Source: Lithospermum erythrorhizon (Eukaryota > Streptophyta > Magnoliopsida > Boraginales > Boraginaceae). From it: DNA of 64,000 nucleotides. The notes under the pieces were generated by a model. The model was not told the DNA's origin and made no database searches. It saw only the letters and a list, made by a program, of their open reading frames with translations. Each line of letters opens with the position of its first letter. Position 1 is the first letter of the stretch. The stretch is from contig JADFUC010001274.1 of assembly GCA_019722365.1 (NCBI GenBank), positions 653,273 to 717,272 on the forward strand. The letters are read 5' to 3'. Below are positions 46,445 to 60,021 of the stretch, piece by piece. A program made the translations under genes and the position numbers.

Positions 46445-46655
46445 ATTCTGGTTGTATAGGTCTATATTTATAACTCACATTTCATTTTGAAGATAGTCAA
46501 GGACAAGGCCATGGCCTCAATAAGCAAGAAAGCCTCAAAAGTTATAAGTCATGTCATGACGCTAAGATTTTTCGCCGCTGAGTTTTTATATGTCATATTT
46601 ATAGATATATGACACAAAATTAAGAATACTAGAACATTTGGGCTAAATTCTTCTA

Positions 46656-46850
46656 AAATAATCAAATTAACTAATAATCAAATTAACTAATAATCAACTA
46701 ATAATCAAATTAATAATAAAATTAACTAATAATTAACTAATAATCAAATTAACTAATAATTAACTAATAATCAAATTAACAATTAACTAATAATCAACTA
46801 ATAATCAATTAATAATCAAATTAACAAATTAATCAACTAATAAAACACTA
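46656..46850. repeat. AT-rich minisatellite (AACTAATAATCAAATT units)
   Basis: About 12-14 imperfect tandem copies of a unit combining AACTAATAATC with AAATTAACTAAT, unit length about 15-17 bp. Noncoding; it starts about 210 bp after the DnaJ stop. Confidence 0.8.
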
Positions 46851-47784
46851 ATTGTCAAATTCAATGTAAAACAAATGTAAAAAAAAACGTAAAAATGAAG
46901 AAAAAAAGAAAAAAAGAGGAAAAGAAGATAAAAACGTAAAAAATTATAAAACCGGCTCCGATCCGTTATACTCCGCTTCATCGCTGACGCTATAATGGGT
47001 AATACACAAGGATAGCGGCAAGTTATGAGTCGATCGCCACGAGCCATGGCCAATAATGGAATTTATCACACGTCATTATTCATGAGGCAATACGCTTACC
47101 GCTTATTCATAACAAGCGGTTTCGGCGCATTGAGTTGAAATATTCTTGTCCATGGTGTAAAAATCTAGTGTAGCATAATTTGTTTGTCTGCTTCCATTGC
47201 CTATTGTATGTACATTGCTTCTGTCAAAGGTTAAAGTCACTCCTTTATCGTTGCTGTGGTGGATCTACATCCATGATTTTGGATACTTGAAATATACGCT
47301 ACAAAATTATTATGACCAACTTCACATATCAATTATATACTTAATCGAATGATTATTAATAAAATTATTTTGAAAATTTTGGATTAGGCCAACAATCTAT
47401 AAATCCATCTTTCTCAAGGTGTTTCCTAAAAGAGTTGTCTTTTCATACTATTTTTATCATGTGGATGAGTAAGGTTATAACAAGAAACTTAAATGAGCTT
47501 TTCTCCAAACAACTACACCTAGTAGGCCATCATCTTCTGCATAACCATAGAGAGAATACCAATTTACACCTCTGGACATGATTTCATTCAAGTAATCAAA
47601 CTAGGCAAAATCGCGAACAAGGTTCTTTATGAACAGTATGACGAATGTAAACAGAGAACTGTCGCAAACCTAAACTAGCATAATATGGAGTATAAGGGAT
47701 GGTATGGACAGGATAGATCTAGATGTTGCAATCACAAAGAGTAGCATATCAGTTCTCTGAGATTGTGAGTAGTCTTTATGTGCA
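46851..47784. other. Intergenic region, convergent 3' ends
   Basis: Between the DnaJ relic (+) and the RING gene (-). No gene recognised; the A-rich stretch at 46.87-46.95 kb yields only chance ORFs. Confidence 0.4.
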
Positions 47785-50492
47785 TTAGAACGGGGTGCTT
47801 TGTCGCAGGCTTGCAGATACTTCAGTGAGCGTATTCATTAGTGTCTCACCAACCTCGGCTTTGCAGAGTGGGCAAGTGGCGTTGATCTTCAACCATTTAT
47901 CCACACATTCTTTGTGAAAGAAATGGGAACACGGCAACTCCTTGAGCTCATCGTTGTTTGCATACTTTGCCAAGCAAATGCAACAGACCTGAACAAACAA
48001 GTAATTAAAGGTTGGCTCATGGTTTTGAAGTATACATATTGACATAAAGTCAGTATCATCAAGTTCCATTTATGCATTATAAACAGATGTTGGTGCAAAG
48101 CCGCTTCTCGCAGAAGAAATTTTTTATCTCCACTCTTATGATAGACTATAATTTGCCTCGAACGGATAACTATTAATATTCTGCAATCTGCCAATAGAAC
48201 TTCCCAAGGCAGATGGACTCGCTAACTGATGGTGCATTTGAGAAAGAAAAAGACTTGAACACATATGTTAATGTTAATGTATTTCAAGAAAAAAGATCAA
48301 CATGATACAATTGATCAAGTGGTAATTTTGCATAAACCGAAAAAGCCAATTATATGAATTGGAGGGAGTGTATTTAAGGATTTAGAGTTTACCGCATCAT
48401 CTCCTGATATTACACACTCTTTCTCTGTTCCTGCAGCAATAATGCCACCTTCACCTGAAGGATTGTTACTGTCTTTCTTGCTTATGTTCTTGTTCTTCTT
48501 TATCTTAAACTTATATGTTGGTAATGAACTAATTGACTCGGATGTTGCTCCTCTACTTTGAGTAGGATCCTCATGGAAGCCCAACACAGATATTATGCAA
48601 GGCAGACAGCAACAGATTGTTGCACACAGTATAAACGGCATTGCATAGCCAATACAGCTAAATGTAAGAAACACTATACATAACCTTGCTATACAAGACA
48701 CCTTTAATGAGTAACATTAGACAGAAAAAACAGTAAAAGCAGCATAAGAGATTAAAATATAATGCAACCTGTACAAGTTTGGTGCCTCAGATGAAGAAGT
48801 GTGGCCTCCAAAAACCCACACGTTGCCAACCACAAACCATATTGCAAAGAAGCAATCCAGGGCCATTTTGAAGTAGTCTACCAGCACTTTAAGCCTGAAA
48901 GACATAACAATGTTCTGTAATCATGAAGTTCAAATTTAATTGTTTTGAGGTGCAAGGGTTTTCACAGAGCACGGCTATAGAAATCAACTACCAAAAGATG
49001 AACTGGGAAATTAATATCTTGAAAAAGAAGTGCATTCAGATCCCATGTACTTGAGCAGTTGACACCAACTTTTGCTAGCTGCTTTAAGACAGTAAAGAGT
49101 ACTAGAGATCACTACTAACATAATGCACTCAACGTCTGAGGATATATTCCCTAACAACTATAGGAAACAAAATTAGCATGCTGCTAGAAGTTCTTTCTGA
49201 GGTCAACAGCTGAACGATGGTCTTAGAGCGGCAAGGATGTTATTCACTCTGCATATTAACTATAGTAAGGAAACTGATGGATGCAAGATGAAACTCAAAG
49301 TGGCTGAAAGTATTAATCCTAAGCAACTAGTACTATTTAACGAGTTCATATTCTCACAGGATTTAAACACATCAATAGAATTGCAACCTTAGATATCAGA
49401 ACTATTTTCCAGTAAGCTAAAACTTTGTATGCAACTGCTCCTCACCATGCACTTGTGAAAATTATATATTAAATGGAACACGGAGATTTTTTACCGTGCA
49501 CCACAATCAAGCAGCCTCCACTGTTCTATCCTAAATATTAGCGGTTCTATGTTTTTAGCAACCAACTTGACGAGAATATTGCTCTTTGGACACTTACCTA
49601 CGAGATATGTACATATAATTTCTTCTCAGCTATCGTCACTGATGAACATACTTGCTGAGTTGATCAAACATAACTTTGCTAAACGTCTTGGCAGATATAG
49701 AACAGACTACATAACCATGGAAAAGACCTCCCATAGAAGATACCAGTGAACAATTAATATCCAAAAAACAACAATTGATTTAAGCAGATATACAGAATGA
49801 CGCTAAACTAAATGACCAAGTTACATCATGACCACTTTCTTATTTAACTAGAACTGAACAACACTAAATAGAAACCATAGTTTATACCTTGCCCTTGATA
49901 TTCCAAAATAAGTATTACCCTCAGGTTCACTATCAGTTGTTCGGTCATTTCCCCCCTCGGCAATCCTAGTAATCGAATATTGTCCTCCGGACACATTACC
50001 ATGAGAAGAACCTTGATTCAGTTGAGATTGATCTCCCTCAGAACCCTGGTTCCTATGACGATAACGCCAATAAAGAAGAGGGAGTATTGCTACGCAACCA
50101 GATGCATAACCAGCAACCCAGGCAAACAGTGGAGCATGTGGATGCTCGTTCCTTGACAAAGACAAGACGACTACAGCTGCAACAATCTGGCTTACTGTAA
50201 GGACTAATTCTACTGAAATCCAAAGCTTAGAATTTAGAGGACTCCTCCGGATAGGACGTCCACTTCCCCTTCGAACTAGTGACGTGCTTCTTGAATTTGA
50301 TCCAGCAGAAGCAATAGATAATGCAGGTCTGTGATCGGATGCCCTAGTACTAGTAGAAGGTTCCTCACGGATCAATTGTTGTTGTGAGGTACTGGACGAT
50401 CGATCATGTGAAGTGGCAGGTGAGAATGAAGACTCACTACTTGTAATGTCGATAACATGTTCCCTCTCATGGCGGTTATTTAACGACTCCAT
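47785..50492 (-). CDS. Membrane-anchored RING-H2 E3 ubiquitin ligase (At1g12760-type)
   Basis: Predicted E3 ubiquitin-protein ligase in a cellular membrane. Minus-strand exons 50492-49888, 48894-48769, 48684-48393 and 47988-47785 join in frame (phases 2, 2, 0) to 408 aa with no break. The N-terminus is Ser-rich and hydrophilic. Hydrophobic segments follow: ELVLTVSQIVAAVVVLSL (about 95-112), FAWVAGYASGCVAILPLLYW, the exon 2 segment CFFAIWFVVGNVWVF, and the exon 3 LCIVFLTFSCIGYAMPFIL with a Cys-rich stretch. Exon 4 holds a perfect RING-H2 (C3H2C3) at about residues 343-383: C-x2-C-x14-C-x-H-x2-H-x2-C-x10-C-x2-C, with PCSHFFHKECVDKWL and ATCPLCK inside it. The four-segment layout with a C-terminal RING matches a known small plant family. 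The start is the first Met of the open frame. Substrates are unknown. Retained long introns and a likely 5' UTR intron upstream are normal. Confidence 0.92.
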
Positions 50493-53400
50493 AGATAAAG
50501 GAATTTGTTGGTCTGGTTTTTACAGTAAAGCTCCAGCAAAAGAAGTTTCTAAGAATATCAAGAGCTAGGAGGCCTTGCAAACACGAGGCAGCATAATCAA
50601 TTGGGACATCGCCTTGGTTAAATCCAAACGTGCGCCTTAATTTCCAATAACCGAAAGGTCACAGTACCTCAAGCTAGAAAACACAAGAAACCCACACCTC
50701 AAAACCGGCTTAGCTCTCAACCTACCTGCCAAAATCACATAAACTCGATTAGAAAAAACCCGCTATTGTTGTCTCCCTTTCGTTATATCACATCTCCACT
50801 TGAATTATGTATACTAGTACTAACGAATACAACAAATTCAGCTTAAATCTTTAACAATACCATTAAAATCAGTTCAATTTAGACAATTTCAACATTTCAA
50901 TAAACATACAAAGGAGGCATACACCACACCTATTCAAGCTTCTAATCTAAAATCAAACAATTTATAGCATTATCATGAATTTACACAATACAATAAGAGA
51001 ATTCATACCTAAACACGAGTAATTTAGTCGATTTAAACGAAAATCCACTTCCGCTTAAAAAATCAACATTTCACCAAAAACTCCACAAAAAAATTCATTA
51101 TCTCATCTCTTCAACTACACGATCAAGGCAAGAATCTAAAGCTATGTCAACTATCTAAATAAACAGTAATCATTTCAGCATAAAAAACATCAATAAACCT
51201 AAAAAATCCCAAATTATCCACAACAATAATTAACAATTATGACAAAATAATATAAAAAATCACATACAAAATTTTCAGCTAAATTTAAACTGATTTAGCT
51301 GCACTAAAACTAAATTAAATTTAAAAAAACAAAAAATCAACATAATCAAGGCAATCATCTAGAACCTTATCTGAAACGTTGACTATTTCAATATAATTTA
51401 ATAAAAAAACATAAATAAACACATACAAAAATCATAAAATTGTCCACAATAAAAGTGACAAACAAATTGAAACATCCACGTAATTAATTAATTAATTATG
51501 TAAAGAAATATGAGTACTAACCACGGTTTAATTGAAGTTAAAATTGAAGAAAATTAGGTGAAAAATTGAGTAATTTAAGCAGAGAAATGATTTTTTTTTT
51601 CGTTTTTGTTTTGATTTTAACGTGTCACGCTTTTTATAGTTTGATTAATTTGTTGGAATATATATATATTCGGAGATGCGAAAACATGTAGATCACGCCA
51701 GCTCACTTTTGTTTTTCGATTGTGAGGAAGGCCTCATTCCACCTTTTATTCCTTTAGTTTTGGAAATATAGGGAAAAATATTATTTTCTAGTTTTGATTA
51801 TCTAAAATTAATCAAATATTATACGATACAAATAAATATATTTCAAAAATAAATTTATAAATTACAATTATCAAAAAAGCTCAAATTGTAATTATATTTT
51901 AAGAATTTGAGGAGTATAAGATTATTTATTTCCAAGATTACTTCATCAACATGTTACATGTTTTCATCCCCATGAAGATGCTTCTGCTTAAATAGAATAA
52001 AAGGGGTTTCGGAAAGTATGCGATTTTGTTATGTGATAATAGGATAAAGTTATTTTTGAGTTGAATGTAAAATATAATAGGGGATAATTTAAAATATAAT
52101 TATATATTATGCCGTCGATTGTTACTTTCACCCCGTTGTACATATTTAACGATGAATTCCAAGAGTATACGCAGGAAGCATTTCACCTTTTAATTTTAAA
52201 AAATAAAATTGTATTATTCAAAAACAAAATTTTAATATACACTTTTGAAAAAAAGGTATTTGTCCTCCATGCCATTTTTCAGTTATTATTTTTTTTTCTT
52301 GTATATATTCCTTTATTTCCTAAACATAAAAGTTCTATTCCATTATTATTTTTAAATGTAGTTAATGACTCATTTTCTGTCACAAACATGAGTCACTTTC
52401 TATATTTTCGAAAGCTGGAGACACAAGGAAAGTAGTTATTATTTTGGGCAATATGTGCACAGGGGTTGGTGTTCCAGTCTTCAATCAAATGTAATATAGT
52501 AGAAAAAATGTTGAGTATTAATTGAGAATGTATTACATGATTATTCTTAAGTGAATTATCCATATATACGATTTCTTATTCAGTTGTTAAAATATTTTTT
52601 ATGCAATAATTGATTTCGGAAACTACTTGACTAAATAATATCTTTCCTTAATGAAGGTGTATATATCATATATTAATTGTATTTAATTTTACTTTTTCAA
52701 ATAAAATTTTGTATACAATGCTCGAATTAAAATTTGACACTGGTGTTGGCTTGGAAGAAATTTCACTTTTTTAAGCTTTAAGAACATGTATCAAATAAAA
52801 TGTTTAGCTGCTATATACTCCTTTTCTTCCGGTGATTTTTAGTCGTTATCCTAGTCAATATATTTTGATTATAAATACTTGTCATCCTACAATCCCCAAT
52901 ACAACTTTGAATCTATTTTCATTTTCTATCACTATTAAATACACAATTTGTTAAATGTATTAAATTTTCATAGGATTTATTCTCTTCATTTCTACTCCAT
53001 ATTCCAATAAACAAATTAAATGATCAATGTATAGGTGATAAGTAAATGACTAAATACAAGACAAAATGTTAAATTGATTAAATGCACCAAATTACAATGC
53101 TCAAATAAATGTAGTACCTACACAATTATTTGACTAATTAAAGAGGGACTTATATGTAAAATTCTATTAATTCTTAATCAACGTGTAAATTGTTAAGATG
53201 ACAACTAAAAATCATCGGAGGGAATATGTACTTTTACATTAGTTATCATTCATAAATCATAACCGAAGTCAGGACTAATTAGCTGCTTGTCTCCCCCGAA
53301 CTACGCATTTGCCATTGCCTCCCCGACCTCATGATCTGTCAGACTCGGCCTCCCTGCATTTCTATTTTTTTCGCATCAGCTCTGCATTTCCATCTGCCCT

Positions 53401-53861
53401 CACCTGCCTCTCCTCATCCTATACACACGTATTACAGACGGAATAAACTCAAATCGCTAACATCACCGAAAAACGCTGCCCTTACAAAGAATAGGTACCG
53501 ACGCCACCTGGCCCACCTTCCGACTTCCTCTCTCGCCAAGAGTATAACATATTATTCACTCCTGTCAGATGGAAGATGATATAATTTCATTGATTTATTA
53601 TCAAGATTTAAAATAAGTTCACACTGGGCAACACTCGATAGACAACACCCCATTTGGAAGGCTGTCGCAGTTGCCCAAGGCCAAAGGACCTAGCTTAACC
53701 GGGGCACGACTGATCGCAGAAAGGAGAAAGTTGTCGAAGCGACGCCTCAACTGCCCGTACCTAAAAAACTCCCAGAATACCGGAGTATATAACAAGCTAT
53801 TTATTATCTACAAAAAACTTGGATGATCCCATCATATCCTCTACTTGTTTCTTTCTTACAA
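50493..53861. other. Intergenic region
   Basis: RING gene upstream region (50.5-51.6 kb) and AT-rich spacer. ORFs such as 52109-52435 have extreme AT composition and no domains. It contains one clear MITE (52818-53228). From 53.28 to 53.77 kb the sequence is GC-richer and may be old transposon material, but nothing was identified. Confidence 0.4.
52818..53228. mobile_element. MITE with Stowaway-like ends
   Basis: The left end CTCCTTTTCTTCCGGTGATT and the reverse complement of the right end CATATTCCCTCCGATGATTT lead into a shared TTTAGT-GT-AT phrase, giving imperfect TIRs of about 40 bp. TA flanks both sides (52816-52817 and 53229-53230). Length is 411 bp, noncoding. Confidence 0.7.
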
Positions 53862-54464
53862 TGGATCCTAACAACAACAACATCAAGAAGAAACACAGCC
53901 TGGGGAAGAAGAAAGATCGAAATATGAAGATTGAAGACAATAGTACGTAGTCGTCGACGAAGCAGCCATACCCGTGGCTTTCTCCCGGTGGGAAAATATA
54001 AGATATGCAGTTGACGTGATGATTCAGTCCAGCTCATAAGGTGTTCGACAGATTTACTGAATCATGTAGATTGGTTTAGATTGTTCCACTTTCTTAGCAA
54101 TGTAAATTGTTGTAGCTATTTTTAGTTCAAATGTTTAAATTCAAATTGTAACCGTGTATATCCTATGTAATTGATTGATTATAACATAAGGCTTCACAAG
54201 ATGAGAACTATCTTTCACAAATCTCTTCAAAAATATTCACATTCTAGTGTTGAAGCTATTATTGATCGTTACATGCATGATGATAATAATAATAACTTAC
54301 ATGGGTCTGAAAATCATGGTCAGCTCTTTGATGATAATAATATTTACATGACGACTAATAAGAAAATTGATGAGATGGATTTGAAGAGCTTGAAAAGTTT
54401 AGGACCGTTATTTTCTGTAGTTGAAGAAAGAAGTGGAGTTGGAAAGCTCTGGAGAAGGGAATGA
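53862..54464 (+). pseudogene. Relic of a type I (AGL62-like) MADS-box gene
   Basis: The ATG at 53862 opens MDPNNNNIKKKHSLGKKKDR followed by KIEDNS, close to the start of type I M-alpha MADS proteins (SLGRQKI..KKIEN.S). A stop follows. The middle of the MADS box (RQVTFSKRR... onward) is missing. Its end reappears out of frame near 53965-54000 as AIPVAFS-GGKI (family: I.VFSPGGK). About 210 bp later SSVEAIIDRYMHDDNNNN (from about 54244) matches the family's PSVE.IIDRY segment, followed by Asn-rich sequence and MDLKSLKSLG, as in the coiled C-terminal region. The members of this family act in endosperm development, but this copy cannot make a MADS domain. The assignment rests on short motifs in three frames, so confidence is moderate. 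Confidence 0.55.
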
Positions 54465-55739
54465 AAAAAGAAAATAAAATAAGGATGAAATTAATCATCA
54501 AGATTTTGATAAGCAGCTTGAGATGGGTTCGACTTCGAAGAAGTAAACAGCAAGCCTTCGAAGAATAATATATAACTGCTTATTATATTCAACCATAAGC
54601 ATCGCTAACTGTGAATAACCGCTCCTTTGGACTGTTCCTTACTACTATCGATGGATGGGATATAAAGTACAAACATAGTCACTCTGATGATACTGATCCT
54701 GAAGAAAATAACTACGTACCAATCAACAACAGATCTGTTGAGGCAAAAACTGCAGCTTTATTTACCTTTCGAAGAACTAAAGTCTCCTTCATCCGTCACC
54801 AACGAAGACTCAGAGGCCCAAGTCTTCTTCAACCTTCCGACTCATGACCCCTACCACAACCTCAAGAACCCAACCGTAGATGCCTAAGCGGTCTCCGATG
54901 CCTAAGCTAACAAGTTAGAGACCGGCGTAATCCACTGCAAAGTGAGTCAAACACGACACTACATGCGAATAACCGGCTTCCAGAAGTGATATTTTGATAC
55001 GATGAGACATTTCCTCAAAACCGTGTAAGCATAACCGATAGCCTATGAATATAGTGTACTTGGCTGAATGTGTTGCTTCTTACCGATTACGATTTAAATA
55101 TGCCATCCGACATTATATAAATGTGTCACCGCGGCTTGTAGTATTGGGGCATGAGGACCACTACCTTTTTGTAGAAAATGGGGCGAGGTGCCTACTGGTT
55201 TATGGGAATATTGACTGTTTTTAATACATAAATATATATTAAAAGTCTTTAATTTTTCTTCTTCAAAATTCAATCCCCTTCCTAATGGCGAGTGAGTCTA
55301 TATACAGAATGCAGTGGCATTTAAAACTTGCAATTATTCTGATATGATTTGGCCCATTTATACAAAGTTTCATCTGTATGAAAAAGCTAGCGTTTTCCAT
55401 TACAGATGTTAGAAGTTCTACCAACACCATATCCACGAATTTTCTTCCCTATTCTACCATTTTAGACACTCTATACGATCCGCTTTCAATGCAATACAAG
55501 ATTATCATACTATTATCCACAAACTACGATGCTTAAATGACATCATTGAATAGTTATACGCGAGACATTGCCAATCGCCCCTCTCACCATTATCAATAAG
55601 CCGACTCAAATTATTCTCTTTAACAATGCCCTTGGCTCGGGCGCCAGCTCGCTCACTGCTTAAGGCACATATTCTCCTATCATCATGCTAATTAAGATTT
55701 TCTTTTTCTCGAATATACATTCAAGAATGCATTCGCTTT
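54465..55739. other. Unassigned sequence
   Basis: No gene recognised. Two overlapping ORFs at 54.61-54.89 kb have no known domain. The sequence may include decayed transposon ends next to the Gypsy relic. Confidence 0.3.
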
Positions 55740-55740
55740 T

Positions 55741-56165
55741 ATTGACATACGCCTGGGAACATCCGCTCAATATAGGCATTCGCCTTCCATAGACAAATTC
55801 CCTTGAACATTCGCTCAAGATATGTAGGCATCCGCTTTTGTCGACATACGCCAACATTCGCTCAGTTGCAGCATCCACCTTTTGCTGGACATACGCCCTT
55901 CGGACCACTGCTCGGGGCCAGATGTGGCGCGATCCATCTTTACGGGACATACGCCCTTGACCATTCGCTCGCTGTGTATGCAGGCATCCACCTTTTGTCG
56001 ACATACGCCCTTTGAACATTCGCTTCGTATATGTAGGCATCCGCTTTTGTCGACATACGCCCTCAACATTCGCTCAGATATGTAGGCGCATCCGCTGGCT
56101 GACATACGCCCTTTCGATAATCTTTCAATAGAGACATACGCCTCGGTATGTATAATCTATAGCCA
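55741..56165. repeat. Tandem array with GACATACGCCC core, period about 50 bp
   Basis: About nine degenerate units, each containing GACATACGCCC(TT), then a ACATTCGCTC phrase, then TATGTAGGCATCCGCTTTTG. The core is at about 55744, 55845, 55898, 55948, 55999, 56052, 56100 and 56132, with a weak copy near 56190. Spacing is irregular (32-100 bp). It keeps frames open on both strands, so the ORFs here are a repeat effect. It lies on the IN-distal side of the Gypsy pol, where Tat-lineage elements are known to carry tandem repeats. Confidence 0.8.
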
Positions 56166-59100
56166 AATACTTTTGAGTCTTTACGAACATACGCCCTCAT
56201 GTAACAATGTTCTATTCGTCAGATCCATTTTGCCTCCGGGTGGCTTATTCATTAGTGTTCACTAATCGAGATATGACAAATACATATTATTTTATTGACA
56301 ATGAAGTATTTGGTCTTAATGAAGAAACACTACTCTTGATATCCACTACCTCTAGTGAAATTCATGGTTAATTTTGCTAAAAATAAAGTTTTCGTGGGGT
56401 ATTCAAATTTAAATTTTTTATGAATTTCTTTCAAGACAAACCATTTTGGGTGGGTCAATATTTTTTTTAACTGACTTGAACGTGTATGGTTGGAACTAGG
56501 AGGCTTAAAAATATTTAAATCATGGAAAAGAGTTCACTCGAATTAATTTCCACAATATAATCGCCTTCAATTCATAGACCATGAATCGTTTTTAAAGTTT
56601 TATTTAAACCTCTTTCTTTCTTCCCTTTTCCTCTCATATTTCGAGTTTCTCACTTTTCATACCTGAGAAATCTCATAAAATCTCTGCAAAATAATAATCA
56701 TCATCTTAGCTCATCAATCTTTTCAACAATAATTCATCCAAAGAATCGATAAACCGTTAAAAACTAAAAGCGTAAATAATTCAATTTTAATTTTTCCAGC
56801 AGTGTTTTTTCGAATTTCTTCTGATGAAAATTATTTTTGAGTTTAAAGAATTTATGAAATTTTTTCAAAATTTTCTGAAAATATTTTTCTATCAACTCTG
56901 TTGAATAGCATCCGCTTTTTGTTGATTTTCATACAAAATATGGTCAATCTTTTACACAAAAAAAATTTTTTTCGATTTTTTTTTTGAAAATTATTTTTTT
57001 GAGCCACTGGAATTTATGTAATTTTTTCATATTTTTCCGGGCGATTTTTCCTCACAATTTGCCAAATTGCCCGCTACGATTTTTACACGTAAACCGATCG
57101 CATTTTTCCACTTTGGTCGATTTTTTTGACTTTTGTTTTCCTTGTTGAATGGTAGGTATGGACAAGAAAGGGAATTGACCGATATCGAAACCGCCGCCGT
57201 CGACAATCGCGACGTAGGACGCAGTCGATAACGACAACGCCGCGCCATACTGGACGCACTGCCATCAATCTCTCCGCATTCTATTTCCACGGCCCAGTCT
57301 CCGCGCATTTAAATCGGGATCTTGCGCTCAGGGACCAACGGAGCTACGCCCGCGTCGACGGTCCTACTCTTTCTCAGGGTGAAACCGTTTCAAGGACTAT
57401 AGCGTCAAGTACTAATTCTAAAGTTGCTCCTCTCTGATCTCGGTAATATCCCACATCTATTTACTATTGAAGTTTTTGTCTTTTGACTTTTATCGTATAG
57501 TTTAACCCCTTTTTTTCTTTTTTTTTTCTTTTTAAGAGTTGCTGCTGACCGGGAGTAAACCTGCTACAAATGATCTCGAGAGAATGGTTGATATGACCGG
57601 TCTACTACTCATCAGGTACGTAAGAGGTCCCATGACACGTTTCACCCTTTCCCTCCGAGGCCAAGCTGCGACGAAAAATAGCTCCATTCGAAATCCACTA
57701 CAAACGTGGGCAGTGCTAGAATGATGACCCATTAAAAGCCACGCCACCATCCCTAATGGCGTTTCAACTTCCAACACCGGCTCCAAATTTCGATGTCAGA
57801 TACTAGAGCGCCGATTCGTAAGAAGCGCACGAGGTCCCGGATCACCGCTCGGCCTCACCTCCTACTTCAGAGTCGTTTAAGCCCTTCTTCCAATCTGCAT
57901 TTTCCACTGCAGTATTCTTCCTCTAAATAACTATCCGTCTTATTATTTTTTGCTCAATTTTTTTTTCTTTTTCTAACCCATGTTATTTTAGGGTCTTCTT
58001 GCTCAAGGTCTCGATATCCTTACCCAGTATGCAAAGGAAGACAAACGCTTAAGATCACCAAGAGTTAAGGCCCTTAAAGAGAAAAATTCGATTGGCACAG
58101 ATTAACGCCGATCAAACGAGATCGGGCATGCTACATGAAGTCACACAGTTCAAGACATCCAAAAACATAAAAGAGATGTCAAGGCTTATGTCGAGAGCCA
58201 AAAACATAAAGAGACGCTGCGTGTTTATGTCGAGAGCCAAACGCAGTTGTTCTCACGGGAAAGCGCTTCAAGTTGTCCACGGAGGTCGAATTGGTTTAAA
58301 GATGGAGTAAGGCCGCTTCCACTGCGCGAGACGGATCAGAAAGATTCAAATAAATACTTTCTCCACTTCTTTATCTTGACAAGGATGATAAGTGACGCTG
58401 ACTTCGACCGCCGATAAACCCGATTTTCTTTATTGCTCATGTTACTCGATTAATCGTTTCGATTTCGCATTTGCTCTATGTACTTTGTTTCTATAGTACT
58501 TCTGAGAAGCATATTCGCACTTTTTGTACATCTTGTATTATGCCCCTTTAAGCTTTCAATATTCAACTTGGAACAAAAGGAAGTAAAAATTTCTAGAGTT
58601 GTATCCTCGTTGGCTTTAGACGCTAAAGGCCCTAAGCCGCCGTAGCGTAGATATCACCGTCAGCTATGTCGGGATTCGCAACCCTGGCCCTAAGTCAAGT
58701 GAAGTCATTGCCTTATTTTATAAGGTCTTATACTCGTCAGCTATCTTAAGATCAAGCATACGCCTTTAAGCCGCCATAAGGTCATGGGTCACCTTATCCG
58801 CCATCCTTAGGCTACCATGGTGCCTTAGGATATCTTCAGGTGATGCATCATTCATTTTGTATCTTGTCTACCCTGATAGCCATCTTTAGATGTGTTAACA
58901 TCCTAAGCCGTATAGTGTACGACATCGTAGACGCCTCTTTAGGTCGACGGTCGATGTGTGACATACTTCCTGATAGATATCTTGAACAATGCCAAGCCTC
59001 TAGTAACCCTATCTTATCATTGTTGTCATAGGTCACTCCAAAATAAAATAGAAATCCTATTAAAACAAGTGCATAATTGAAAAGAATGCAGTGTCGAGTC

Positions 59101-59399
59101 TTAAACGTTGCTTTTCACAACTTATTCACAAAATAAAATACTGAAATCGCATCGAAAGCCGCAATAATGATTTAGACATAGTATTTTATGGCGTGAATAG
59201 TTTTCCAATGCTCTTTCTACAAAAGTTTGTCATCCGCTCAAAAGAACATAAGTGTTGGACCATATTTCATCCACGGCGACGGCCCTTCATATTTTTCGCC
59301 AGTTTTGTCACGATTTGCGGTTTTGACACCTCCTCGCTCTCCGTAGTACTCAATTCTCCCACCAAATTCCTCTCCTCCCTTTCACCTCCGCTTGTTATA
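56166..59399. mobile_element. Probable noncoding part of the Gypsy element, with degenerate repeats
   Basis: No host gene recognised. Composition is close to that of the pol region. At 58.6-59.0 kb there is another degenerate repeat zone (CCTAAGCCGCC, CTTTAAGCCGCC and CATCYTTAGG words). On the plus strand at about 58.0-58.3 kb a coiled-coil-like, repetitive frame (KTSKNIKEMSRLMSRAKN and similar) could be a decayed antisense ORF like those reported in some Tat elements, or chance. The element's LTR on this side was not located. Assignment to the element is by position only. Confidence 0.35.
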
Positions 59400-60021
59400 G
59401 TATCGTGAAACGCTTTTTTGTACGATTGAAGTACGCATCATCTCTTACCTCTCAAAGATCCAAGCTTCACTGCAGACTCGTAATCGACCGTAGATCGTAG
59501 TCGACATCCGCCAACTCGGTGCCCAATCTCAACCCGTAGAACCGGCCTGCACTACAACAAGTAGGCCGAATAGGGTTTCTCCGCGGCAGAGCGGGACGTT
59601 GTCCAGACACCCCACAGTTCCGCATCTCGGCCCAACTCCCTCGATCCTTGGCCGATTCGACCTACGGCGGACGGATCACTGTTCTCTACCCGACCGCTGG
59701 GTTGGTGATAACCGATCAAGCAGCTGCACGACGGATCCTCAACCTTTCAAAGAATGTCAAGTTATCCGATTGCCTTTGAAATTGCTTGTTACGGTCACCA
59801 CAATGACGAGAAAATCCAAACCCGCAAATTATTTGTTTCAACAAAGCTTTCGACATCCGCCTACTTTGTGAAATAATCGACAAGAACGACGCATGATTTC
59901 CCCGTTGCCCGGGCGCCGGGTCGGGAAACGGACCGAGGAAGTCAATTTCATCGGGGTAAACGGAAGAGGGCTCACCGAGGACGAGGTTAGTCGGTGGGGC
60001 ATTTGATTTGTCGAATATCAC
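59400..60021 (-). pseudogene. Integrase fragment of the Gypsy relic
   Basis: Minus-strand frames show PDEIDFLGPFPDPAPGQR (family: W.IDIIGPFP.APGQR), then ICGFGFSRH (family: I.RFGIPR), and further on NGRVENS, GRIGQGSRELGRDAELWGV and an RS-AAEKPYSAYLL stretch, matching NGQVE.NR...GI...L...W...ELW and ATGETPY.L.YG. Residues are scattered over at least two frames with stops. Confidence 0.65.

Noticed and set aside
52109..52435. 108-codon plus-strand ORF
   Set aside because: Extreme A/T composition, hydrophobic Phe/Leu/Ile content as expected by chance, no motif and no gene context.
54611..54887. Two overlapping plus-strand ORFs downstream of the MADS relic
   Set aside because: No similarity to the MADS C-terminus or any known domain; probably chance frames.
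55660..56105. Overlapping ORFs on both strands and a CRISPR-like look of repeated ~50-bp units
   Set aside because: The units are degenerate with irregular spacing and no unique spacers between identical repeats, in plant DNA. The open frames are a by-product of the tandem repeat.
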